Shown: one piece after another, positions 1-10,800 of the stretch | How the letters are laid out: each line of letters opens with the position of its first letter | Numbering within the stretch: the first letter of the stretch is position 1 | Origin: Lichenostomus cassidix | Lineage: Eukaryota; Chordata; Aves; Passeriformes; Meliphagidae | Length of the DNA stretch: 64,000 nucleotides | Reading direction: 5' to 3' | Assembly (NCBI GenBank): GCA_008360975.2 | Contig: CM039188.1 | Location: 25,881,944 to 25,945,943, forward strand | Position numbers and translations under genes: made by a program | Notes under the pieces: model-generated | What the model was told of the DNA's origin: nothing | What the model saw: the letters and a program-made list of their open reading frames with translations, nothing else | Databases searched by the model: none

Positions 1-1968
1 TTCCTTTCTTTGGAAGAGTTTTTTGCATACAATGGGGGTCAGAGGATATTTTCTTCATAGTGCTGCTGTTTATAGCTATTTATATGCATGTGGTTCTTAG
101 AAACAAACTTAAATGTGAAAATTGATTCTGGAACCTGTATGCACTTCATTTCTGCCCATTGGCTGCGTGGATGTGTCTCAGTGTAAACAAAGATTTGGAC
201 CAAACCACTATGGGTTGTGCAAGTAAGCTGGGCCCAGCGAGGCTGCTGCATTCAGACCAAGATGTTCTTGCTGCTGTTGCTCTTGTTTGCAAGATGCTGA
301 ATGAGTGTTAAGGGAGAAGCCACGTGAATTTTACGTGGGCCACTGCCACTTCTCAAAACCCCCGAGGCCTTAATAGAGAAATGTAGGGACCAGAGAAAGT
401 TCATAGGACTGGCATACCAGAGTGACTCTGCAGGCAATGATTGTAGCCATTGCCTCAAGAACCAGGAGTCAGGATTTCAGGATTGATTGCAGGTGCCCCT
501 CCAGCCAGCACCCAGAGCAGCACATGGGCAGGTCCTGCTCCTGTACTGCCCAAAAGCAAAGCTGCTGTCCTGGACCAGGCACAGGGTTCCTGCTCACCAG
601 CCCTTCAGCTCTCTCATTGCTACTTCCAGTTGAGTATTGGCTTTTTTTATACTTTTAAGTCTGAGCCTTATTGCTTATTAAAATGTAGAAGATTCCTGAT
701 TTGAATATCAAATGTTTTAGTCTGGATTAATAATGCAGTTGCCAGCAAAGTTCCTGCAGGAAAAGGGAAGCAATGGCTGCAACAGTCTGCTTCCTGCACA
801 AAGCCAGGACTGTGTGTGGAAACTTGGCACTTGCTATTCATCTGTTTGCTCAGCAGCTGAGCTGGCATTCGCCAGCTACATGTGTTGGGTTTGTAAATAG
901 ACAGAATGCAGTAGCATTTTCTTAGGCATGTTTGATATTTGACTCTTCTCGTTGGGTTCAGGAGCTCTGCGAACTGTCAGCTTGAATCCCTCCCAAAACT
1001 GGAATAACAGGAGTTTACAGTTTTCCAGCACTGTGTGTTGAATACCATCGTTAGATTCCTCCCGAGCCATCACAGCAAATAACAAGTAAATAACGTGTGG
1101 TGAGTGTGTCTCCTGAAATCTAAATGGTTCCAAATAACCAACTGTTATTTCAGTATGGTCAGGATAGCAGTGATTGGAGGGAAGTGTTGTAATTACACAC
1201 GTGCACACACAGAGAAACTTCAAAGGGATGAGGCTTTCCTCAATTTTCAGAGGACTAATATTTGAAACTTTACATAAAATGCAAACATTTCAACTGGTAA
1301 ATTGGGAACTTGAAATTTCTAATAGATTTGAGGCAAGAAACCCAACTCTTCCCAGCAATACCTGATACTTGGAGCAAATCTTCACTCCATTTATCTCGTA
1401 GCTTATTTAGCTAAGCCAAATAATTGCTTGTAAAGGGAGCCTGGTGAGACCAAGGTGACACAGCTTTGTGGTCTGAACATCCTGCAGTTTGGCATCACTG
1501 TTCTGCTTTGCAACTAGAGGTACTGTGTTATAACATGACTGACTAGCAGGTAACATAGCTTTACTCATCACCTGCATTTCATCAAACACAAATAGGGATA
1601 ATAGTTCCTACAGTTGGTGTTACAAAGTGTTAATTAATGCCTGTGTGCTGCTAAGAAAGGGTTTTCTTACAATTGCTATACTATTGATTGATTGGTTGTA
1701 GGGTCCAAGCATTTTCTTAAAGTCTGTTTTTGGTATTTATTTAAAGAGATTTATAAATAAATCTGTGTGAATCTGGTGTCAGGATGTTGGCAGGTCTTCC
1801 AACCACTTAAAAGCTGTAAGAGTTGACGGGAATGAATGAATGCTAAGTGATTGGATCTAAAAGTAAAAATTATTTTACTCCAGTCATAGTCTGTAAATGA
1901 TTGGAGTAAAAGGTTTTATAGAAACCTTGATGTTTGTAATAACAACATCCCTGTCCATATCTCAAACT

Positions 1969-1987
1969 GATTAACCTGAGGTTAATC
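1969..1987. repeat. 19-bp near-perfect palindrome
   Basis: GATTAACCT and AGGTTAATC flank a single G, giving 9-bp perfect arms. The loop is too short for an RNA hairpin. It could be a dimeric factor site (homeodomain-like TTAA cores) or chance. Confidence 0.5.
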
Positions 1988-2553
1988 ACCCATTTAGACC
2001 ATCAGTGCCTGCATGTGCTGCAGGCAATTACAGGCTTTGGAAATGGGCATTAAAATGTGGGAGTTGAGGCTTTCTTACACCAGAACTAAGGGAATCTCTT
2101 CTTTAAAAAAAAAAAAAGAGCTTTAGTATTTGGTAACTTACATTACATAAATTACCTACTTACCTGGTAATCAGTCATGGTTAATGAATTAGCTTGAACA
2201 TATTTGATTTTAAACTTAAATTTTGCTCATACATTGTCAAAGACAGACAGCCGTGTAAGAGCTATGTTTTGGACAATTTTTTGGATGCAACTTTGGCAAG
2301 AAAACTTGCAGCCCTGTTAGAGGAGCTCAGGTGAACAGTCCAGCTAGGTGTGGATCTCTCTATACAAACTGTTTGCAGTCCTTGCCTGCTCTTCCTTTGC
2401 TCATTCTCGTTTTGTGAAGCAAAGACGTACTGTTGGGATGAGCATGTCCTTCACAAACAGCACTGGATGTATTTTTCACATTGTGAACATATTCTGGTAC
2501 AACCCAAATCTACTGGTGAAGTGTTAGCAGCTCTGTTCCACAGCCAGCTAGCA

Positions 2554-2586
2554 TTTAAAGCTCTATCTGGGTTTAAAGCTCTATCT
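2554..2586. repeat. 15-bp tandem duplication, period 18
   Basis: TTTAAAGCTCTATCT occurs at 2554-2568 and again at 2572-2586 with no mismatch. It is a small local duplication of no known function. Confidence 0.7.
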
Positions 2587-5500
2587 AGTGTTTCTGAGTT
2601 TAGCAAGTTGTAGTATCTATATACATATATATATGTAGCTGTTAGACACTGTAATGTCACAGCATTCAAATGCAGCTGGACAATCATAACTTTTCAACCA
2701 AAAAATAGGACCAATCCATGCTAATGGCCTTTCAGTGACACAGGAGTGATCCAGGTGTGTTTGCTCCGTGGTTGGCACCACAGACAGGAGTACAGGGTCC
2801 TCCCCACAGTGCCCTGGTAGAGGCAGAGCTGGTGGGACCCCACCGAGGGCTGCAGTGGCTCCTGGCAGTGCTCAGCACGGCCCTCTAAAGCCAGGGTCCT
2901 GCTCGGTGTCCGGAGTGGCTCCATGTTCCTGCTGGCCCTGAGGAGCAGGCACTGCCCTGCAGCGCTGCCACACCCACGGAGCCTAGAGCCACAGGATTCT
3001 CCTGCAGAGTTCACCTCCTTTATACTGCTTGGGTTGAGCACTCTGCTCCATAAACACACACACACACCCTACCTATATAACTGGACAAACTTATTTTTGA
3101 AGTATACAAGAATATTTTTTTAGCTAGATTTGTTTTGTTAAAGCCGCACTAACTACTGTATTTTTACTTTTTATATGTAAAGCTTGGCAATAGCTCTCAA
3201 TGTATAATTTATTTGTTGGGTTTTTTATATAACAAAGTGCACCCTCTTGCTTCTGTTTCACAACACTGGTGATGTATGAACTGTCTTAGGCACTGCACTG
3301 AGATCTGTATTGAAACTGTACATGGGAACAAGTAGATCTGTAGTCCACTCGACCCAGTCTTGAAATGTTTATATTGTAGTTTTGTCTTAAATACACCACG
3401 TCAGTGCAAAAGTCTTGCAGAGTCATCTTTAAGCCCCGCTGCATTACACCGGCACAGCAGTGAGAGGTGGGTCAGCTGGGGCTTGGGACACCAGGCTGCT
3501 GCTCTAAACTTAGTCTGTTGTCAGTTAAAGCATAACTTAGGTCAGCACCTAAGCTTGCAGGTAGATGCTAAAGAATGAAATGCCTTTTTTCCAGGGCTGA
3601 GACTGGCCAGGAGACCTGTCAGGCGTCCAGTGCTTTTGCAAACCAAAGTCCTGAGGTGTGTGCCTGGAAGGGGAGCCTGAGCTGCTCAGTGTGGTTCCAG
3701 AGCAAGCCAGTTAACTGAGCATCCCCCACTCTTGTCTCCACAAGGGACTGGGTTGTGTTTTCAAGTACAGTAGTGCTAATGATTGTTTGAAGGAAACTGT
3801 TTATTCCCAAGCCCTGACTTTGGTGAAATGCTAAAGAAGGCAGCAAAGGGCACTAAGCCATTTGATCATCTTCATTTCTCAAAAACTATTTGGAAAGTAT
3901 CAAAAGGAAGAGAAATTATTGCATCCTGATGACTAAGCTCATAGGAAGTAATTTCTCTTGTGGCATAATTTGTTGTGTAGGTCAAACTGATCCCACTGAT
4001 ACATCACTGAATTATTCTTCAGATCCACTTACAACTCAAAACAGTGAAACCTTTAGGTTTTCCTATTATTAACGGAAAAAACCTTTGAGTATCTGCATTT
4101 GAAAAGAAAATATTTCTGCACAAAAAATATGAATGCATTTTAATGTTCAAAAACCAAATCTTAATTCAAGACAATGAGTTTGTTGAGACAGTGCTGATCA
4201 ATTTGTTCTCTTAGACATAATTCATGATACAACAGCCCATCTTGTGTCACAGATAAGATTGCCAAAAATGCTGCATCCTTTTGCTTTTGTTCTGTGGATT
4301 GAATATCTGTGGGCATATCAGATATGTGCAAGGTTTTCCACTTTTCGGAGACATTCTAAACAGCCAGTTTCAGAGACAGCCCCTTCAGTCCCAGCCAAAA
4401 TGGTGTGTTTTGTTTTGTTTCTAAATATTTGCCACTAGCTGGAGTAATTCCATTCATTATTTCATGCAGACCACCACCGAGCTTTCAGATGGCAGCAGCT
4501 TTTAGTCACTCACTTGGGCTTGGGATGAATTCTTATTAACTGCTACAGTTACGGAGAAATACCATAAGCTCAAACACAAAGGCTCTTTTCTCCCTCTCTG
4601 AAAACGTGACTGGTGGGAAAAGTGGAGTGAAACCTCCACCTGAGGTGCTCCAAGAACCCTGTTGGTGTAGCTGATAGCAGTGGGTGAGTTTTGAAAGGGG
4701 GCATGATCCAGAAAGTGTCACAGTGGTGTGAGCAAGGATTGTGTCCCAGGGTTCAACACCTAGTTGAGAGTATCTGAAATATGGGTCATGTGTGCCCAGA
4801 ACATACTGAAGTGCCAGGCACTCCTGTGGGATGCAGTCACTTCAAATCCCAAACCACTTCCCTTCCAGCTTGAGCTCAGTCTTGTTTTTTGAAGACCTGG
4901 GAATGGGCTATAAGGGGAAAAAAAACTCCAATGGCTTCAGCAGAGCTGCTGTAGCACAGAGCCCCACTTCAGGACTGGGGCTCTCTGCCCTTCCACAGCA
5001 TTGCTGGGGCCAACTGCAGCTCAGCCTCCCACGAGCCAGCCCTGAGTCCCCATCTCTCCAGCCAGGCCTTCCCAAGCTCCTGCCTGTACTCCTGTCCTGT
5101 ACAGGGGCAGGGAACAGCAAGGCCCTCAGGGCCAGCTCTAGAGGTTTGGGACCTTTCAGGTGACAAAGTGGGTGCGGTGCTGCCGGCACTGGTGCCCCCA
5201 CCAGACCTGGCACACGGCAGAGCCCAGGGGAGGGAAAGGGGGAGATGGGCACACTCCAAGCTGCTTCTTCCTGCCCGTGCCAAGCCATTGCCTTTGGGCT
5301 GGCTCGTGTCCCGCCTGCGTTGGCTCCGAGTAAATGTTAAACCCTTCGTGGGGCTGCCAAAGGGAAGAGAGTTTGAGGGGGCAGGAAGAAAGGAATGGCA
5401 GAGGCTGGATGGCATTTTCCTGGGGCTCTTGCATATCCCCAGGATACCACTACCTGCCAGGAGGCCTTCGCGTGACTTGGAAAAATCACTGGTTTATTGT

Positions 5501-5859
5501 TGCCCTTTCCAGTTAAATTTCCTTCCCTTGTCAATCCTAGATAAAAGGCTGTATGTTACGGCAGCTCTCGGGATAATGCCAGAACAGACCTGTCAGTCAG
5601 CAAAAGGAAAACAAGCTGCTGATTTAAGATTGCAGTGCTGAGTACATGCTCAGCTCAGTCACTGTATTGATGTCCCCTCCAAACAAACCTCAGACTGGGA
5701 AATTCAAAGCCTGGGCAGCCCTCGAAGCCAGCTGAAGTGCAAGGAAATGACTGGGGCTTGCAGGATCATGTTCCTCAGTCAGAAAGGTAAGCTCTTTGTT
5801 CAGTTGGAAAATACAAACACATATTTTGTACTCATAAAGGTGAAAACGAACACACAGTG

Positions 5860-7185
5860 ACAGGAAACGGAGCAGGCTTTATTCACATGGCAGTGTACAG
5901 TGCTCTCTGTTTCCACACAAGACTCATGGATGGTCTAAATTAATTCTTAAGTAGCTTTTTGCAAATCCATCTATGATTTCACTATTGAATTCATGTGACA
6001 GCTGCTTGTGATGAGATGATGAAAGTATCTCTGTAAACATTCTTGAAATTTGGTAATTACTTGAAAGTCATTATTCCTATGAAACTTCTGAAAAGTGATC
6101 TTTTCAAATATTCGGAAGTATTAACTTACACTTTTCAGTAATCAGCAGCAGCAGCTATTCAGATAGCTGAAGTTCTGTCAGAAGGCCAGCATTTACTAAC
6201 TTATATAGAATTAAATGCTTTGAACACTGGACAATATTACCTTGCAAAACGAGCATTTTTTCTTTCCAGCAAATAAAAACCATACATGAACTCAGCATTT
6301 ACCAGTATAGAGGGGAAATGTGTAGCAAATGCTACCTAGGCTGACAAAACAGAGATAGAGTTGGAAAAGCAGAAAGCCCTTTGTGGCTAAAACATGAGTT
6401 ACCAAGTCAAAACAGCCCCTGCTTTGTGCCATTCTGTCAAGCCCTTCTCTATCTGTTCCCTCCCTACCCCACTGTAGGAAATCAAACCCTTTTAATTCTG
6501 TGCTGTCATTAAAGCCAACACTCATTTTGCAAATCCCTTGTTCATACAGGTATAATGCCCTTCCTCTGGTCCTTGCTGATGATTTGCAGGGGGCACTCAT
6601 TGTTTTACCTCCTCAAGGTTATATACAATCCTTGAATATCTTGCAGAATTCAGTTCCTGATTTGTCTGTTGAGTTTCTTTGTTGTAGGCCAATCTCATGT
6701 TGCAAATATATTGTGGAAAGAACACTCAAGAAAATAGTATCTTAAAAATCTTACAGAATGTTCCTATTAACTGAATCCCTCGTATGTGACTGCATTTCTC
6801 CCTTATGCCAGTGCAAAACAAGCAAGCTTTGCCCCTGAAATAGCATCTTGTGGAGCCAGTAGGCATTCCTGCAGTTGTGATTCTCAAGGCAGCATTGGCC
6901 ATTGCAAATTGAAAGGGTATGAAGTGACCAGGAGAAAAGTAACAAAAAGAGCAGCATTCCAACAAGCTCCTCTCAGAAATCACAACTTACATGCAAGTTG
7001 TGACTTAAATATATGTCGGGTTTTGTTAACATTGTAAAAAATCTGTTCACAGCAAGTATGAGAAGGTTTAATTATTTTTTTTCCCCAGCATGCTGATAGG
7101 AAGCTGAAGACAGTTGCAAGCAGTTGGTTTTCCACCTACTGCCACGGTGGTGGAAATTTATTCTTTCACTTTGCAAGCAAAGCAA
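5860..7185 (-). other. Probable 3' UTR of the kelch gene
   Basis: No ORF in this stretch resembles a coding exon. On the minus strand AATAAA occurs 24 nt past the stop (7157-7162) and again at 5878-5883. The second is followed by a GT-rich stretch (TCACTGTGTGTTC), the usual downstream element, so the long form is favoured. Which site is used cannot be decided from sequence. Confidence 0.4.
5878..5883 (-). terminator. Candidate poly(A) signal AATAAA, kelch gene distal site
   Basis: A canonical hexamer on the minus strand with a GT-rich element 20-35 nt downstream. The proximal alternative at 7157-7162 is also canonical but lacks a clear GT-rich element. Confidence 0.35.
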
Positions 7186-7852
7186 TCACAAGCAATCAAA
7201 CTCCATTTGCCTGAGGGAGATCTCAGAGAAGCTGGACAAAGGTTTACCCCCGATGAGCAGCAGTGTGTTGGTGTTGCTGATTTCACTCCCCACAGCTGTG
7301 TACCCACAGTCAGCTCCCTCCTCTTCACCCACAGCCTGAGCAGCAGCAGAAGCCTCTCCTGAACTGGCCAGCAGATGGAGAGACTCGTCCTTGGACAAAT
7401 GGCTCCTGTCTCTGTTTGGGTCTAGTCCTGCCTCTGAAGTGGTCTGGAAGGCAGGGAATTCCGCTGGCTCCAGAGGCAGGCTGAAGGTTTTCATTTCTAT
7501 GGTGTTGCTCCGCTCTGTAGGCTGTGGGCAGAAGTAGCTGCAAAAGCCAGAGTGCCTCAGGATGGGCACCAGCTGGGGATGGTCCTTCTGCTCCCTCTTC
7601 CAGTGGCTGGGGAATGCATTAGTGAAATCTGAGGTAGTTTGGAAATCTGCACCAATTCCTAAGATGCAGTGATACATTTTAGGAGAGAAGTTTCCCTTTG
7701 TAGTACTACTAAGCTTCTTCCATGTCTGCGTATGGAAATGATACTTCCAGAGGTCATCATTAGGGCTGGAATTTGAAATCCCTCCACCAAAAATCAGCAT
7801 AGAGTCTTTGCAGACTACTGAAGCATGACCTACTAGCGGAGGAGGTCCTTGG
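7186..7852 (-). CDS. Kelch gene last coding exon (residues 220-441)
   Basis: 667 coding nt after acceptor CCTTTAG at 7853, ending in TGA at 7186-7188. It encodes blade 5 (Gly-His-Ala-Ser-Val-Val, Leu-Ile-Phe-Gly-Gly-Gly at 239-244, Trp 264), then a long Ser/Glu/Ala-rich stretch with no kelch pattern, then a closing Leu-Leu-Leu-Ile-Gly-Gly turn (Gly-Gly at 421-422) and a final strand ending in Asp-Cys-Leu. The insert and the C-terminus share one uninterrupted exon. Confidence 0.93.
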
Positions 7853-10800
7853 CTAAAGGTAAGAGAAACCAGCAGTTAAGGGGAGACCAACAAGAAACTT
7901 AGCACTGATTTTAGCTTCTGTTTTCCTTTTGACTCAGAAGAATGACTGCTGAACAGCTGCATTGGGACATCAAAATTACACTGCTGACAGCTGCATCAAC
8001 GCCTTGCCAACAGCTCTTCTGAGCAAAGCCAACTGGAGCCCCAGGGATGGCAGCAGCACTGCATCCTGATCTGAACAATTCCTACAATTACCGAGAGGGC
8101 ATCGTCTCCTCTCTGCCTGCACGCACTACCAAACAGTAAGATTCTCTTTCACTGCTCTTTTAACGTAACAAATAGAACAGTTTACCTTGTCCTGATGTTG
8201 GCCCAGCTGCTGCTCCCAAAGTCCCACCTCCACAAGTCCCTCTGTTCACTGAGCCCCATCAGCCCCCCAAAGAGGTACATGGCTGTGTGATAAACCACTG
8301 CTGAGTGGCCGTGCCGAGCTCCAGGGCTGCTGCTGTGGCAGGAGCTGGAGACACACAACCACTTCCTGGTATCTGAAACAAAAATACTGATTTATTGATG
8401 GATCAAATTTAGCCTGGTTGAGAAAGGATTTGTTTCAAGAAGGAGGTAACTATTCAGTTAGAGAATAAGGGTTTCTAGGCTTACTATAATATGAGTTAAC
8501 AGCTTAAATTCTGACATTGAAAAGTGCATTTTAAAAAAACCGTTTTGAAATAAACTTTTAATGAAAATGTCAGATGCTGTGTGACAGATGCCATGGAAAT
8601 TTTATTTACAGAGCAGTTTTTCCTACGGCTTTGTCAGTTCATTAACTCTGACACAGAAAGATACTTCCCTGGCTGTTAGAGGGGAAAAACCAGTCAGCAA
8701 AAACAGTAATTCATTAATGTCCCTGCTTATTCTCCCTCTGAGGGAAGGAAGGATGAGATAAACCCATTGTTTGTTTCAAAACAGTGACAGAATGGGCATC
8801 AGGCAACAAGTTATGGATTTAGGAAATCTCTGGGAATCATTTGGTTTGCAATGACCAGACTGGTAATGAATATGCTAATAAACAATCTCCTGTCAGGTTT
8901 GGCTCCCTGTGGTCAGCTAGAGATTTGAGATCAAAAGATGGCATTAATAGGCTGAAATCAGAGTTTCTGCTGCAGAAGAAAGTTTTTAGTAATCCTTGAA
9001 GAATCTAGTGAATAGTAAACAAACATTTCCCCTGATTTTCAGCTCTAAAACTGGCAAATACTGCAAAACTTCTTCCAGGGTAATATTCTAGTTAATTTCA
9101 GCCAGCAATTAATTGAATTGACAGAATTCATCACTAAATGTTGTCGAACAGAAGCCAAAACTAAGTTAAGAACATTTCTACTGAAAAGAATTTTCATAGC
9201 AGAGCAAGCCATGCTCTCCTGCTGCAGTTGTTGTTTTACACTGGGATCAAAACCTTACCCTGCTTTTTTAACTTACCAAAATGGAATGCCCAAAACTCCT
9301 GTGAAATGCCTTTGATGCCAAAGTATCCCCCATAGATGTACATACTGGAATGGTACACGACTGCACTGTGGCCTTTTCTGTTAGCTGGTGCAGAGCTCTA
9401 GAACAGTTTGATAATAAGACAGAAACCTATTAAGTCATATCAGCAGTAATGTCTGTCTTGGAAATACACCTTTTTTTTTCCCCACAAATGACCCTGCAGT
9501 CCCAAACTTTCTCTTGACTCCTCCATCAAGCACAGGTAAGCAGAGTGGTAACTGTGTCACATCTTAATAATTTTTGGGTGTAATTTCAAGGTATAGAAGC
9601 ACTGTGAGGATGAAGTTTCAGTAGGAAAAACTGAGTGATTCTTTATATGTAGTGATACAAAACCAATCTCAAAAGACCAAGCCATAAATGCTTCCACTCA
9701 GGTTTCAATTAGAAGTGGCAGTAACTTGGTGAGTCCACGTGTTCAGACTGAAGAAATGAAAAATACTGCAGCGCTTCACGTTCCAAAACGTATTAGCGTG
9801 ACTGCCAATCTGTTTTCACAACCCTACTTTTAAAAGCACAGGCTTCACGTATGGTTGCAATATTCCATTTAAAATTAGTTTTCTTGATAAGGATTTCAGA
9901 AAAACAGATGCAGCAGCAGAGGAGAGGACTTAACTTCTTATATAGGACTTAAAATTTAAGAGCAGTATTTTTAAACACTGTTTTGAAAAAGGAAAAAGCC
10001 TTAAGTTATTGAAAGTGCAAAGAAATAAAGTATAGCCACATGTCTCTGAAGAGATGAGATTGGAACTGTTTGGGGGAACATATTTCAAAGCAATCTGTTT
10101 AATCAACAAAGCAACAGGCATTTGATTCACACATTCCCCACTTCCTGGCTCCTTACCTCCGTCTCTGCTGGTTCGTTGCAGCTCTCTGTCCATCTTGCGG
10201 AATCTGGGGGATTGAGTTAATAAAGCGCAGTTTAGATCCCGCACCACAAGAGGACACTCCTCCTACAGCAATTGTTCAAATTACACAGCTCATTTTCAAG
10301 GAAGTCTCGTCCTGGTGTTTTCTACTGACAAGGCTGAAGAACTCCTGCTAAGACAGCAGCACCAAGAGACTTGCAGGAGGCACAGTTTGAACACTTTTCC
10401 CGTTTCGTTATCTGATACAGAATCACACAGGTACTACACTGTATTCCTGTTTACCAAAGCTAAATTTCACAGTGCAGAAATAACCTATGATTTTCATCAT
10501 TTTCTGAACTTGCAGGATTCCCAGATTTCCCAATGGATGTATGGCTCCTTCTGCTTACCACATACAGCTTATTATGCTAGACTTATTCTTTCTTGTTCTT
10601 TTTCATAGCTCCCTTAAATAACCCTCAAATAACAGCCAGAAATCACATATCTGTGATCACCATGAAGGAGAAGAAATATCATATACCTAGCACTAGAGGT
10701 AGAGTGAGAAATCAGTGCAAGCTTGCTTTACTTAAAGCTGTTCTTGCCAAAAGTTTTTAAATAATAACTATGAAACAGCTAGACACACAATCAGTGTTGA

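Larger units (their letters stand above)
1..5859. other. No coding gene seen; possible 3' UTR of a leftward plus-strand gene
   Basis: ORFs here are short, overlapping and without recognisable motifs. A plus-strand AATAAA at 1756-1761 is followed by GT-rich DNA, a plausible poly(A) site, and about 3.1-3.4 kb is AT-rich with a UTR-like look. Bases about 4930-5400 are GC-richer but show no CpG island and no splice-consistent frame. A CA repeat lies at about 3053-3066. This interval would be convergent with the kelch gene. Confidence 0.3.

Noticed and set aside
4831..5641. Overlapping ORFs of 110-157 codons in a GC-richer patch
   Set aside because: Open on both strands at once, with no recognisable domain or consistent splice sites.
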